Below, in pieces: positions 47,097 to 56,735 of a stretch of DNA of 64,000 bases. How positions within the stretch are numbered: position 1 is the stretch's first letter; each line of letters opens with the position of its first letter. The stretch covers positions 248,001 to 312,000 of the forward strand of contig NZ_CP071448.1 in NCBI RefSeq assembly GCF_017352115.1, written 5' to 3'. Position numbers and translations under genes: made by a program. This DNA is from Flavobacterium endoglycinae (GTDB lineage Bacteria; Bacteroidota; Bacteroidia; Flavobacteriales; Flavobacteriaceae). The notes beneath the pieces are model-generated. The model had not been told where the DNA came from and made no database searches. It saw only the letters and a list, made by a program, of their open reading frames with translations.

Positions 47097-47714
47097 CTAA
47101 TTCTTAAAATTAAAGCTCAAAACAGCTCCTAAACCAAACTGAAAAGTTGACACATAATCTTCTACTCCAACCGGCCCAAAAGATGTCCAATAATAACTGT
47201 TTCCAACCGCAGCCGACATCGATTCGAGGTAAGCATTTATATTTACAGAAACTAATGAAGCGGTTTTGATTTTAACTCCGCCTTTTACATCCCAGGCAAA
47301 ATAAGTTCCACTACCACTTTGAGGTGTTTCAACAATTCCGACACCCGCACCTGCACCTAAATAAGGAAGCAGATTTGATCCTGTATCAAAATAATGCGTA
47401 TAATCAGCTAAAACATAATTAAAAGCACCTTTGTCATCACCTGCATTAAGCTGATTTCCAGCAGGACCATAAAAGGGTATTTTGGTATCTGCCCTTAGAT
47501 ATTTTACCTCAACCGAATTGTTTGTTGAAAAGAAGTACTCAAATCCTGCACCGTATTGAAAACCATCTTCTACTGTTGCACGATAACCATCATAATCAAG
47601 GTCGTCTGAAAAATTATATCCACCATACAAATTAAGTGAAAAAGACCTTGCATCCTGAGCCTGCATTCCCATCACCGATAGGAATAAAGCAACTAATAAA
47701 CTGTACTGTTTCAT
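47097..47714 (-). CDS. OmpW-like outer membrane barrel protein
   Basis: 205 residues with a signal peptide (LLVALFLSVMGMQAQ). Mature chain has eight predicted strands with LPYLGAGAGVGIV and a final FQFGLGAVLSFNFKN, as in OmpW/OmpX-type barrels. TAAATTTG (47747-47754, minus) is a -7-like box 33 bp upstream. The neighbouring two-component system could regulate it. Confidence 0.88.
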   Translation of the reverse strand: MKQYSLLVALFLSVMGMQAQDARSFSLNLYGGYNFSDDLDYDGYRATVEDGFQYGAGFEYFFSTNNSVEVKYLRADTKIPFYGPAGNQLNAGDDKGAFNYVLADYTHYFDTGSNLLPYLGAGAGVGIVETPQSGSGTYFAWDVKGGVKIKTASLVSVNINAYLESMSAAVGNSYYWTSFGPVGVEDYVSTFQFGLGAVLSFNFKN

Positions 47715-47894
47715 AAATTGATTTGTTTGAAAGTTAAATGGTAAACCAAATTTAAGTATTTTCTTTCAAATAAATCATTTACTACAATATAATTTTCACA
47801 TAATCAATAACTTATAAACAAAATAGAATCTCATAAAAACCTAAACAGGTTATCATGAGTGTATAGTGTGATATAATACAAATTATAGCATATT

Positions 47895-49304
47895 TTATTT
47901 TGTAATAAATTTAGGATGGATCAAATTTTCTAAAGAATATATTTCATCCCATTTTTCCTGAGTAATCAGTTTTCTTTCAACCACCGCAATTTGATGTACA
48001 CTTTTGTTTGTTTTTAAAGCTTCTCCGGCTATGCTGGCACTTTCTTCATAACCAATAATTGGATTTAATTGGGTTACGATTCCAATACTATTCATAACCA
48101 TATTGTAACAATGATCAACATTTGCTGTAATACCGTTGATGCACTTATCAATTAAAGTTTGAATGGCATTTGAAAGATAGTCCAATGAAGTGAACATGGC
48201 AAAAGCAATAACCGGCTCCATTACATTTAATTGCAATTGTCCTGCTTCCGCCGCCATTGTTACCGTTAAATCCTGACCTATTACATAAAAACAGGTTTGA
48301 TTTACGACTTCTGGAATTACTGGATTTACTTTACCCGGCATAATAGATGAACCTGGCTGACGTGGTGGAAGGTTAATTTCATTAAATCCGGTTCTTGGTC
48401 CAGAACTTAACAATCGTAAATCGTTACAAATTTTCGAAATTTTAACCGCAGAACGTTTTAAAGTTCCCATAATCTGTACGTAAGCCCCAGTGTCGACTGT
48501 TGCTTCAATTAAATCTGGAGAAAGCGTTAACGGAATTCCAACTTCTTCAGCCAGATATTTTACACAAAGTTCGGGATAACCTTCAGGAGCATTTACTTTG
48601 GTCCCAATTGCAGTTGCGCCCATGTTAATTTCCAGCAATAATTCCTGAGCATTTTTTAAACGCTGAATATCTTCGCCAATTGTTGTGGCATACGCTTTAA
48701 ATTCCTGTCCTAAAGTCATAGGAACTGCATCTTGCAATTGCGTTCTTCCCATTTTTAAAACTTCCTTAAACTCCTCGCCTTTTTTAGCAAAAGCTACTTC
48801 TAAGCCTGCAAAAGTTTTAATAAAGCTTTCCATTTTTAAATACAAAGCAATTCTAAATGCCGATGGATAAGCATCGTTTGTAGACTGAGAACAGTTTACA
48901 TGATTATTAGGATGAAGAAAATTGTATTCTCCTTTTTTATGACCTAAATATTCCAGTCCGATATTGGCAATAACTTCATTGGCATTCATGTTTACAGAAG
49001 TCCCTGCGCCGCCTTGAATCAAATCGCTTACAAATTCCTGATCAAATTTACCTGCAATTACCTGATCGCTTCCGTAACAAATGGCTTCTGCCAATTTTGG
49101 ATCAATCGCATTGCAATCTTTATTGGCTAGAGCAGCCGCTTTTTTCACATAACCTAAAGCCTTAATAAACAAAGGTTCTTTTGAAATGGGAATTCCGGTA
49201 ATGTTGAAATTTTCTACCGCTCTAAAAGTTTGGATTCCGTAGTACAGATGATTGGGAATTTCTAGTTCTCCTAAAAAATCATGCTCCTTTCTTGTTGGTT
49301 CCAT
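47895..49304 (-). CDS. aspA: Aspartate ammonia-lyase
   Basis: 469 residues, the size of AspA. DFLGELEIPNHLYYGIQTFRAVENF at the N-terminus, GGAGTSVNMNANEVIAN and the catalytic-loop signature GSSIMPGKVNPVIPE (about 320). AspA deaminates aspartate to fumarate as a tetramer. Related fumarase C shares these signatures; the IQTFRAVENF and the Thr/Ser pattern favour AspA. Divergent from the pentapeptide-repeat gene. Confidence 0.93.
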   Translation of the reverse strand: MEPTRKEHDFLGELEIPNHLYYGIQTFRAVENFNITGIPISKEPLFIKALGYVKKAAALANKDCNAIDPKLAEAICYGSDQVIAGKFDQEFVSDLIQGGAGTSVNMNANEVIANIGLEYLGHKKGEYNFLHPNNHVNCSQSTNDAYPSAFRIALYLKMESFIKTFAGLEVAFAKKGEEFKEVLKMGRTQLQDAVPMTLGQEFKAYATTIGEDIQRLKNAQELLLEINMGATAIGTKVNAPEGYPELCVKYLAEEVGIPLTLSPDLIEATVDTGAYVQIMGTLKRSAVKISKICNDLRLLSSGPRTGFNEINLPPRQPGSSIMPGKVNPVIPEVVNQTCFYVIGQDLTVTMAAEAGQLQLNVMEPVIAFAMFTSLDYLSNAIQTLIDKCINGITANVDHCYNMVMNSIGIVTQLNPIIGYEESASIAGEALKTNKSVHQIAVVERKLITQEKWDEIYSLENLIHPKFITK

Positions 49305-49385
49305 ATCGATAATGATGTATTTTAAACTTAAAAATAAGTGTAAAGCTACAGCATTTTATGCATAAAAAATGTGAATGAAATCAAA

Positions 49386-50039
49386 ATGATTTATGATTTA
49401 AGAGGAATATTTTATGGTAAAGTATTACCTTTTCGGTCTCAAATATTTATCATTTTAAACTTGAAGAAACAGCACGAATATTTTCTTGATAAAGAATACA
49501 ATAGCATTATTTACGCAAAAGAAGATCTGAATTTTAAAGATTTTGAAGGCTGCGTTTTTAATCGTTGCAATTTCTCTGCGTGTACTTTTCTGGCGGTTAC
49601 TTTTATTGATTGTGTTTTTAATGATTGTATTTTCAACGAAGCCAAAATTAATTACGTTGCTTTTAGAACTGCAGCTTTTAACCGATGCGAAATTAAAGAC
49701 GTTAATTTTGCCATGTGCGATAAATTGATTTTTGAAATTGGTTTTAACGATTGTATTCTGGATTTTTCGAAGTTTTATACTTTAAAACTAAAAGGAACAA
49801 TCTTTACCAATTGCAGTATTATTGCAGTCGATTTCATGGCTGCCGATCTTACAGGCGTCATATTCGACAATTGCGATTTGTACCGCTCCGAATTCTCGAA
49901 AGCCATTGCCAACAAAGCCAATTTTAAAACGAGTTATAATTATACTATTGATCCATCAAAAACTAAATTGAAGAAAGCCGTTTTTTCTTTGAATGAAGTG
50001 AAAGGATTGTTATTTAAGTATGATGTAATTGTAAAATAG
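49386..50039 (+). CDS. Pentapeptide-repeat protein
   Basis: 217 residues from ATG at 49386. Pentapeptide repeats begin at about 50 (LNFKDFEGCVFNRCNFSACTF...) and run to about 190 in the A(D/N)LXX pattern with many Cys. Start is uncertain: GTG at 49371, TTG at 49461 (MKKQHEYFLDKEYNSI) is also in frame and would fit homologues. It folds as a right-handed quadrilateral helix; relatives include Qnr-like gyrase protectors, but most have no known role. Confidence 0.82.
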   Translation: MIYDLRGIFYGKVLPFRSQIFIILNLKKQHEYFLDKEYNSIIYAKEDLNFKDFEGCVFNRCNFSACTFLAVTFIDCVFNDCIFNEAKINYVAFRTAAFNRCEIKDVNFAMCDKLIFEIGFNDCILDFSKFYTLKLKGTIFTNCSIIAVDFMAADLTGVIFDNCDLYRSEFSKAIANKANFKTSYNYTIDPSKTKLKKAVFSLNEVKGLLFKYDVIVK

Positions 50040-50052
50040 CTTCCCCAATAAA

Positions 50053-50550
50053 TTAAATCTGCTTCCCCATCACATAATCCTCCATCAAATAACCGTTTCC
50101 AATTTCTATATCAACTGTTTCTTTAATTTCGAAACCTAATTTTTTATAGAAGTTCAAAGCGGTATTGAAGCGATTCACGTTTAGTAAAAGCGTTGCAGAA
50201 TTGTTTTCTAAAGCCATTTTACCGATTTCATCAAAAACCATTTTACCGAAACCCTTCCCTTGTGTTTCTGGCAGAAGATAGATTTTATGAATTTTAGTTA
50301 TCGCTTCATTTTTATAATTGTGCTCAATCCCGATAAAACCAATTACGGAATCAACATCTGAGATTAAATAAAACAACTGCTCTTTATTCTGAATCTGCTT
50401 CGAAAGTGTTTCATCAGAATAAATTAAATCTAACATATACTCCAATTGTTCTTTCGTTAGGATTTCTCCGTACGTAATGGGCCATGTTATATGTGCAATC
50501 TCTTGAATTTTGGCAATATCTTTAAGAGCTGCTTCGGTAATTTGAATCAT
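50053..50550 (-). CDS. GNAT family N-acetyltransferase
   Basis: 165 residues. MIQITEAALKDIAKIQEIAHITW starts the fold, and the acetyl-CoA loop is LLPETQGKGFGKMVFDEI. Acceptor unknown. It follows guaC by 1 bp on the same strand, so it is probably co-transcribed. Confidence 0.9.
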   Translation of the reverse strand: MIQITEAALKDIAKIQEIAHITWPITYGEILTKEQLEYMLDLIYSDETLSKQIQNKEQLFYLISDVDSVIGFIGIEHNYKNEAITKIHKIYLLPETQGKGFGKMVFDEIGKMALENNSATLLLNVNRFNTALNFYKKLGFEIKETVDIEIGNGYLMEDYVMGKQI

Positions 50551-50551
50551 A

Positions 50552-51592
50552 TTATTTTGTAAAAACTTGATTTTCTTGTTCGCTTACGCGGATGAAAGTG
50601 GTTCGTTTAGTTAATTCTTTTAATCTTGAAGCTCCAACATACGTACAAGTGCTTCTTATTCCGCCTAAAATATCCAAAACAGTATGAATGACGTCTCCTT
50701 TAAACGGAACTTGAACTGTTTTTCCTTCGCTTGCTCTGTATTCAGCAACGCCGCCAGCGTGTTTGTCCATAGCAGTTTTCGAACTCATTCCGTAAAATTG
50801 TTTGAATTTTTCTCCATTTACTTCAATCAGTTCTCCTCCGCTTTCGCTATGTCCTGCCAGCATTCCACCTAACATTACAAAATCGGCAGCAGCGCCAAAA
50901 GCTTTGGCAACATCGCCAGGAGTTGTACAGCCACCGTCGCTTATGATGTGACCGCCTAATCCGTGGGCGGCATCGGCACATTCTATAATAGCAGAAAGCT
51001 GCGGATAACCTACACCTGTTTTTACACGCGTTGTACAAACAGAACCTGGTCCAATTCCGACTTTTACGATATCAGCGCCAGCTAATAAAAGTTCTTCTGT
51101 CATTTCTCCTGTCACAACATTTCCGGCAATGATAATTTTATCTGGATATTGTTTTCGGGTTTGCTGTAAAAACTGCACAAAATGTTCTGAATAGCCGTTT
51201 GCTACATCAATACAAATAAATTTCAGTTTTGGATTTGCTGTAATAATCTGTCCGATTTTTTCAGAATCTTCTTTTCCGGTTCCAGTACTTACTGCAATAT
51301 AATTATAGAAATCTGGATTAACATCTTTAAGGAAATTGTTCCATTCTTCTAAAGTGTAATGTTTATGAATCGCTGTAAAAAGCTTTTCTCCTGCCAAAAC
51401 CTTAGCCATTTCAAAAGTTCCTACAGTATCCATATTGGCTGCCATAATCGGAATTCCTGTCCAACTTGCAGTGCTGTGCAAAAATTTGAAATTCTGTTCT
51501 AAGGACACTTCCGACCTGCTTTTAAGTGTTGATCTTTTAGGTCTAAACATTACATCTTTAAATCCTAATTTTAAATCCATTTCAATTCTCAT
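50552..51592 (-). CDS. guaC: GMP reductase
   Basis: 346 residues. N-terminus [21 protein letters not shown], matching E. coli GuaC, and active-site Cys in [20 protein letters not shown]. It converts GMP to IMP with NADPH, a nucleotide salvage step. The GNAT gene follows. IMP dehydrogenase is excluded by the missing CBS insert and by the N-terminal sequence. Confidence 0.95.
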   Translation of the reverse strand: MRIEMDLKLGFKDVMFRPKRSTLKSRSEVSLEQNFKFLHSTASWTGIPIMAANMDTVGTFEMAKVLAGEKLFTAIHKHYTLEEWNNFLKDVNPDFYNYIAVSTGTGKEDSEKIGQIITANPKLKFICIDVANGYSEHFVQFLQQTRKQYPDKIIIAGNVVTGEMTEELLLAGADIVKVGIGPGSVCTTRVKTGVGYPQLSAIIECADAAHGLGGHIISDGGCTTPGDVAKAFGAAADFVMLGGMLAGHSESGGELIEVNGEKFKQFYGMSSKTAMDKHAGGVAEYRASEGKTVQVPFKGDVIHTVLDILGGIRSTCTYVGASRLKELTKRTTFIRVSEQENQVFTK

Positions 51593-51913
51593 AGTTCGAG
51601 ATTTTGGTTACTCTCAAATTTACGGAATTTTAGGTTTTAGATTGTGGATTTTAGATTAACAAAAAGCTGAACTTTTAAACAATTTGAACGCTGATAAAAG
51701 TGACAAACTTGAAACTTCAGATTTTGAACGCTGATAATACCGATTCACTTTCGCGAAAGCGCGGATTAAAATGGATTTTTATTTTTAAAATTTGATATAC
51801 TTTGTACGGGCTACGACTTGGCTAAGCCTGACAAACTTGAAACTTGAAACTTTAAACCTGAAACAGAACAATCAAAAAAACTGAAAACTGCGACTGCGAC
51901 TGAACACTAAAAA
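51593..51913. other. Intergenic region with heptamer and long direct repeats
   Basis: 321 bp. TTTGAACGCTGATAA occurs twice (51683-51697, 51723-51737), TGACAAACTTGAAACTT twice (51701-51717, 51829-51845), CTTTCGCGAAAG is a palindrome near 51749, and an AAACTTG heptamer array ends it (51833-51867). No gene. Confidence 0.75.
51833..51867 (+). repeat. Heptanucleotide array (AAACTTG-type)
   Basis: AAACTTG, AAACTTG, AAACTTT, AAACCTG, AAACAGA. The same unit family occurs on the other side of miaE at 52611-52645. Confidence 0.88.
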
Positions 51914-52507
51914 CTACCCGTGAATCGTCTCACCTTTTCCGTAATTAGTAATAATCGATTCTTCAAAAGTCAGCCATTCTCTCCAGCGTTTTTCAACGTC
52001 GATTCCTGTTCCGTATTTACGTGCGTACGTAATGAAGGTAGTATAATGCCCTGCTTCGCTTTCCATTAATTCTCTGTAGAAAAGTGCTAATTCTTCGTCT
52101 TTAATATTTTCAGAAAGTACTTTGAAACGTTCACAACTTCTGGCTTCAATCATTGCAGAAAAAAGCAATCGTTCAACCAGACCAGAAACACGGCTTCCGT
52201 CTCCGCTTCTTTTCATGTATTGGTATAGTTCGTTTACGTAATCGTCTTTACGTTCGCGTCCTAGTTTCAATCCTCTTTTGATAATGATATTGTGAACTTG
52301 CTCAAAATGATCGATTTCTTCTTTGGCGAGAGCCAATAAATCTTTTACCAAATCCTGATGTTCAGAGTTATTGGTAATAATTGTAATTGCGTTTGTTGCT
52401 GCTTTTTGCTCGCACCAAGCGTGATCTGTCAAGATTTCTTCGATGTTTTTCTCAACGATATTTACCCATCTTGGGTCGGTTGGCAATTGTAATCTTAATA
52501 CGCCCAT
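51914..52507 (-). CDS. miaE: tRNA-(ms[2]io[6]A)-hydroxylase
   Basis: 197 residues. Ferritin-like di-iron protein starting MGVLRLQLPTDPRWV, with DHAWCEQKAATNAI, LAKEEIDHFEQVHNI and MIEARSCERFKVLSENI / LMESEAGHYTTFI, the MiaE pattern of Glu and His ligands. It hydroxylates ms2io6A37 in tRNA using oxygen. Monocistronic, bracketed by AAACTTG heptamer arrays. Confidence 0.93.
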   Translation of the reverse strand: MGVLRLQLPTDPRWVNIVEKNIEEILTDHAWCEQKAATNAITIITNNSEHQDLVKDLLALAKEEIDHFEQVHNIIIKRGLKLGRERKDDYVNELYQYMKRSGDGSRVSGLVERLLFSAMIEARSCERFKVLSENIKDEELALFYRELMESEAGHYTTFITYARKYGTGIDVEKRWREWLTFEESIITNYGKGETIHG

Positions 52508-52571
52508 CTTTTAATTTTTTGTTTGTTTTGTTTCAGGTTTATTTTGTTTCAAGTTACTCTTAAAGCTAAAA

Positions 52572-52623
52572 AAGTTTAAAGTCTTGTAACACGTTTATTT
52601 TCGCGTTACAAAACTTTAAACTT
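52572..52623. repeat. Inverted repeat with 22-bp arms (20 matches)
   Basis: Arms 52572-52593 and 52602-52623, only an 8-bp loop, two mismatches. The sequence after the right arm merges into an AAACTTT/AAACTTG array. It lies just past the glyA stop and is a potential terminator. Confidence 0.85.
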
Positions 52624-52645
52624 GAAACCTTAAACTTTAAACTAA
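52611..52645 (+). repeat. Heptanucleotide array next to glyA
   Basis: AAACTTT, AAACTTG, AAACCTT, AAACTTT, AAACTAA, ending at the glyA stop codon. Confidence 0.85.
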
Positions 52646-53920
52646 TTAATATGCAAAAATTGGTCTTTCGCTCATTAATTCGTTTACTTCTTCAGCAACT
52701 TCTTCGATAATATCTTCATTTGTATGATTAGATAAAACTTTATCGATTAAAGCTACGATAGTTTCCATATCTTTTTCAACTAAACCACGAGTTGTGATTG
52801 CAGCTGTTCCAACACGAATTCCAGAAGTGATAAATGGAGATTTATCGTCAAAAGGAACCATGTTTTTGTTTACTGTAATTTCAGCTTTTACTAATGCATT
52901 TTCAGCTTCTTTACCAGAAATGTTTTTGTTTCTTAAGTCAATAAGCATCATATGGTTATCTGTTCCGCCAGAGATAATGTTGTAACCTCTTTTTACGAAA
53001 GCATCAGCCATTGCATTTGCATTTTTCTGCAATTGCATTGCGTAAGTAAAAAACTCATCTTTAAGCGCTTCACCAAAAGCAACTGCTTTAGCAGCAATAA
53101 TATGCATTAAAGGTCCACCTTGATTTCCTGGGAAAACAGCTAAATCTAATAAAGATGACATCATTCTGATTTCTCCTTTTGGAGTTGTTAATCCTTGTGG
53201 GTTTGGGAAATCTTTCCCCATTAAAATAAGACCTCCACGTGGTCCTCTTAATGTTTTGTGAGTTGTGGTAGAAACAATATGGCAATGTGGAATTGGATCA
53301 CTTAATAATCCTTTTGCGATAAGACCTGCTGGATGAGAAATATCAGCAAATAAGATCGCTCCTACACTGTCAGCAATTTGTCTGAAACGAGCAAAATCCA
53401 TATCACGAGAATAAGCAGAAGCTCCTGCGATAATTAATTTTGGCTGTTCTTTAGTTGCAATTTCTTGAATTTTATCGTAATCTAAACGACCCGTTTCAGC
53501 ATCTACACCGTAGAAAACTGGACGGTATAAACGTCCTGAAAAGTTTACTGGAGAACCGTGAGTTAAGTGCCCACCGTGAGATAAATCGAAACCTAAAATA
53601 GTATCACCAGGATTTAAACATGCATGGTAAACAGCAGTGTTTGCCTGAGAACCTGAGTGAGGCTGTACGTTTGCATATTCAGCACCAAACAATTCTTTTG
53701 CTCTATCAATAGCGATCTGTTCAATAACGTCAACTACTTCGCAGCCTCCGTAATATCTTTTGCCTGGATAACCTTCAGCATATTTATTAGTTAAAACAGA
53801 ACCAGCTGCCTCCATTACCTCATCACTTACAAAGTTTTCTGAAGCAATAAGCTCTAATCCGTGAATTTGTCTTTCTTTTTCTTCTTGTATAAGATCAAAA
53901 ATTTGTTCGTCGCGTTGCAT
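52646..53920 (-). CDS. glyA: Serine hydroxymethyltransferase
   Basis: 424 residues from ATG at 53920 ([18 protein letters not shown]); the 51 bp upstream are not coding-like. PLP Lys222 in [15 protein letters not shown], plus [15 protein letters not shown] and [12 protein letters not shown]. It interconverts serine and glycine with tetrahydrofolate in the cytoplasm. Monocistronic, divergent from fahA. A -7-like TATTTTTG (53946-53953, minus) precedes it. Confidence 0.95.
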   Translation of the reverse strand: MQRDEQIFDLIQEEKERQIHGLELIASENFVSDEVMEAAGSVLTNKYAEGYPGKRYYGGCEVVDVIEQIAIDRAKELFGAEYANVQPHSGSQANTAVYHACLNPGDTILGFDLSHGGHLTHGSPVNFSGRLYRPVFYGVDAETGRLDYDKIQEIATKEQPKLIIAGASAYSRDMDFARFRQIADSVGAILFADISHPAGLIAKGLLSDPIPHCHIVSTTTHKTLRGPRGGLILMGKDFPNPQGLTTPKGEIRMMSSLLDLAVFPGNQGGPLMHIIAAKAVAFGEALKDEFFTYAMQLQKNANAMADAFVKRGYNIISGGTDNHMMLIDLRNKNISGKEAENALVKAEITVNKNMVPFDDKSPFITSGIRVGTAAITTRGLVEKDMETIVALIDKVLSNHTNEDIIEEVAEEVNELMSERPIFAY

Positions 53921-53963
53921 TTTTTCGTTTTTCGTTAATTTCCTGCAAAAATACAAAAAAACG

Positions 53964-53994
53964 TTTGTCAAACTGCTAGATTATGATATATTTG
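53964..53994 (+). promoter_or_regulatory. fahA promoter
   Basis: TTTG (53964-53967), 19 bp, TATATTTG (53987-53994): an ideal Flavobacterium promoter 36 bp before the fahA ATG. Confidence 0.82.
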
Positions 53995-54029
53995 ACATGT
54001 AATTTTTCAACAAATAATTAACATTAAAC

Positions 54030-55316
54030 ATGCCAATAACCGCCAACGATACCAGTAGAAAATCATGGTTAGAAGTACCTCAAAATAGTGACTTCCCTAT
54101 TCAAAATATTCCTTTCGGTGTATTTCTTACCAAAGAAAATGTCGTGACTGTAGGAACGAGAATTGGCGATTATGCTATAGATTTAGGGGCTTTACAGCAA
54201 TTAAACTATTTTGAAGGAATCGAATTAACCGATGATATGTTTATGCAGGATACGCTGAATGATTTTATTTCTGACGGAAAAAAAACATGGCGTTTGGTTC
54301 GAAATCGTATCGCTGAGATTTTTGATGAGAACAATCCGCAGTTAAGAGATACAACAAAACACCGAGATATTGTGATATTTAAAATTGAAGATGTAGAAAT
54401 GCAGCTTCCAGTTTTAATTGGTGATTATACGGACTTTTATTCTAGTAAAGAACACGCTACAAACGTAGGTAAAATGTTCCGCGATCCAGAAAATGCTTTA
54501 TTGCCAAACTGGCTGCACATTCCGGTTGGATATCACGGAAGAAGTTCTACAATTGTGCCATCTGGAATTCCGGTTCACAGACCTATGGGACAAACTTTGC
54601 CTGCTGGACATGACACACCTGTTTTTGGTGCTTCACGTTTAGTAGATTTCGAATTGGAAACTGCTTTTATTACAACCGACGTAAATGTAATGGGAGAAAA
54701 TATCCCAACTTACGAAGCTGAAGATTATATTTTCGGAATGGTTTTGTTAAATGACTGGAGCGCGCGTGATATTCAAAAATGGGAATATGTGCCTCTTGGT
54801 CCATTCTTAGCTAAAAACTTTGCCACTTCAATTTCTCCTTGGATCGTAACTATGGATGCTCTAGAGCCTTTTAGAACAAAAGGACCTAAACAGGATCCAT
54901 CCCCACTGCCTTATTTACAGACAAAAGGAAAGAAAGCTTTTGATATTCACTTAGAAGTTTCATTAAAACCGGAAAATCAAGATGAAGAAACTGTGATTTC
55001 ACGATCCAACTTCAAATACTTATATTGGTCAATGAGCCAGCAATTGGCACATCATACTTCAAATGGATGCCGTGTGAATTCTGGTGATATGATGGGATCA
55101 GGAACTATTTCAGGACCGACTCCAGATAGCTTTGGTTCTATGCTGGAATTAACGTGGGGCGGAAAAAATCCTATTACGTTAAAAGATGGAAGTGAACGTA
55201 AATTTATTGAAGATAACGACACTGTTATAATTCGCGGTTTCTGCGAAAATGCCGAAGTAAGAATTGGTTTTGGAGAAGTTTCAAGTCAATTATTACCTCC
55301 TTTTATCAGACAATGA
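54030..55316 (+). CDS. fahA: Fumarylacetoacetase
   Basis: 428 residues. N-terminal SH3-like domain (SWLEVPQNSDFPIQNIPFGVF) and the catalytic FAH domain with DYTDFYSSKEHATNVGKMFRDPENALLPNW, GYHGRSSTIVPSG and the Ca ligands in FELETAFIT. It cleaves fumarylacetoacetate to fumarate and acetoacetate, the last step of tyrosine breakdown. It stands alone with its own promoter and a terminator behind. Confidence 0.95.
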   Translation: MPITANDTSRKSWLEVPQNSDFPIQNIPFGVFLTKENVVTVGTRIGDYAIDLGALQQLNYFEGIELTDDMFMQDTLNDFISDGKKTWRLVRNRIAEIFDENNPQLRDTTKHRDIVIFKIEDVEMQLPVLIGDYTDFYSSKEHATNVGKMFRDPENALLPNWLHIPVGYHGRSSTIVPSGIPVHRPMGQTLPAGHDTPVFGASRLVDFELETAFITTDVNVMGENIPTYEAEDYIFGMVLLNDWSARDIQKWEYVPLGPFLAKNFATSISPWIVTMDALEPFRTKGPKQDPSPLPYLQTKGKKAFDIHLEVSLKPENQDEETVISRSNFKYLYWSMSQQLAHHTSNGCRVNSGDMMGSGTISGPTPDSFGSMLELTWGGKNPITLKDGSERKFIEDNDTVIIRGFCENAEVRIGFGEVSSQLLPPFIRQ

Positions 55317-55350
55317 AGTGAAGATAAATCTTCTGAAGAGATATAGAAAT

Positions 55351-55382
55351 AAAAAAACCTTGGTCATCGCCAAGGTTTTTTT
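55351..55382 (+). terminator. Intrinsic terminator after fahA
   Basis: Stem AAAAAAACCTTGG / CCAAGGTTTTTTT with a 6-nt loop. Confidence 0.92.
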
Positions 55383-55396
55383 ATATTTTATTTGAA

Positions 55397-55500
55397 TCTC
55401 GCAAAGTCGCAGAGACGCATTTCTTTTAAACCATATAAGTGATACAAGAAAATTTAAGTTTGAATTAAATGAACTCATATCACTTATATATGGTTTTATT
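55397..55500. repeat. Octamer word and imperfect inverted repeat
   Basis: TCTCGCAAAGTCGCAGAG (55397-55414) matches the 29673 element. AAACCATATAAGTGAT (55428-55443) pairs with ATCACTTATATATGGTTT (about 55479-55496), with a 2-bp insertion on one arm. It lies beyond fahA, close to the aguA stop. Confidence 0.7.
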
Positions 55501-55508
55501 TTTTTTAA

Positions 55509-56549
55509 TTATGCAGGAATCTGCTGACTCAAACAGTGTAAAGTCCCAAATCCCCAGATAAAATCAATACAGCTTATTCCAATTACTTCACGATCAGGGA
55601 AACATTCTGCTAAAATATTTAAAGCCACACGATCATTACTGTCATTAAATGTTGGTACTAGAACACAATTATTCAAAATCAAGAAATTAGCATAACTTGC
55701 TGGTAAACGTAAATCTTCAAAATCAACACGCTTAGGCATTGGCAATGCTACAATTACAGGAGATTTTCCATTTTCTAATTTTGCATTTTGCAAGCGTTTC
55801 AAATTGTCTTGTAAAGGTTTGTAGTTTGAATCGTTTTTATCAGTTTCAACAATCGTAACAATTGTATCTTCGTTTACGAATCGGCATAAATCGTCGATAT
55901 GTCCGTGTGTATCATCACCTTCAATTCCGTCTCCTAACCAAATTACATTGGTAACTCCAAGATATTCTTTAAAAACAGCTTCGTAATCTTCTTTGGTAAA
56001 ACCTTGATTTCTTACCTGAATGGTTGGGTGCATCAAGCATTCTTCAGAAGTCAATAATGTACCTTTTCCGTTTACATCAATCGCTCCACCTTCTACAATT
56101 ACCGGTTTTCCTTTATACGTTACCTGAGTTAAAGGAACATCAATAAAATCAGCTACTTTACCTGGAACAAATTTATCTAATTGATAGTTTTTATATTTTG
56201 CCCATCCGTTGAAGTTAAAATTTAAAGCTTCTCTTTTTGTACCATTTTTTACAATAATTGGTCCAGAGTCGCGCATCCAGCTTCTGTTGGTTTTATGAAT
56301 GATATAAGAAACATTTTTAAGATTTACACGAGCTCTTTCAAGCATATCGTTTACTTTCTCTTTTAGTTTTTCATCGGCAACTACCAAGAAAACAGTTTCA
56401 AAAGTAGCTACTTTTTTTATGAACTCTACAAAAGCCCATTGAACGGCTTCGTATTTTCCAGGCCAGTCGTTACCATTGTGCGGAAAACACAAAACAATTC
56501 CTTGCTGCTTTTCCCATTCTGCTGGAAATCTTCTATTATTTGTTGACAT
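55509..56549 (-). CDS. aguA: Agmatine deiminase
   Basis: 346 residues from ATG at 56549 (MSTNNRRFPAEWEKQQ). Pentein signatures: RSWMRDSGPI, GDDTHGHIDDLCRF and the catalytic Cys in FGTLHCLSQQIPA. It turns agmatine into N-carbamoylputrescine in putrescine synthesis. The N-carbamoylputrescine amidase gene is 3.5 kb away on the same strand. Its start is preceded by TATCTTTG (56574-56581, minus). Confidence 0.93.
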   Translation of the reverse strand: MSTNNRRFPAEWEKQQGIVLCFPHNGNDWPGKYEAVQWAFVEFIKKVATFETVFLVVADEKLKEKVNDMLERARVNLKNVSYIIHKTNRSWMRDSGPIIVKNGTKREALNFNFNGWAKYKNYQLDKFVPGKVADFIDVPLTQVTYKGKPVIVEGGAIDVNGKGTLLTSEECLMHPTIQVRNQGFTKEDYEAVFKEYLGVTNVIWLGDGIEGDDTHGHIDDLCRFVNEDTIVTIVETDKNDSNYKPLQDNLKRLQNAKLENGKSPVIVALPMPKRVDFEDLRLPASYANFLILNNCVLVPTFNDSNDRVALNILAECFPDREVIGISCIDFIWGFGTLHCLSQQIPA

Positions 56550-56704
56550 AAATACGTTCTGATTTAGAAAGTGCAAAGATAGTCATTCGGCAGGATTATA
56601 AAACAGCTCAATAAAAAGATATCACATTTCACCCAAAATATCTTATAAAATTTAAGTTAAAGATTAAATAATACAGCCTTAATATTACACCCAAATCCCA
56701 TAAT

Positions 56705-56712
56705 TACTTTTG
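56705..56712 (+). promoter_or_regulatory. -7 element TACTTTTG
   Basis: Fits TAnnTTTG, 23 bp before the choice-of-anchor lipoprotein ATG; the OmpA gene has the same sequence. No clear -33 TTG. Confidence 0.5.
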
Positions 56713-56735
56713 GCAAAAACTAAAACACAATCAAA

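Noticed and set aside
53921..54029. Glycine riboswitch before glyA
   Set aside because: The spacer is too short and AT-rich and shows no riboswitch core; a plain promoter fits.
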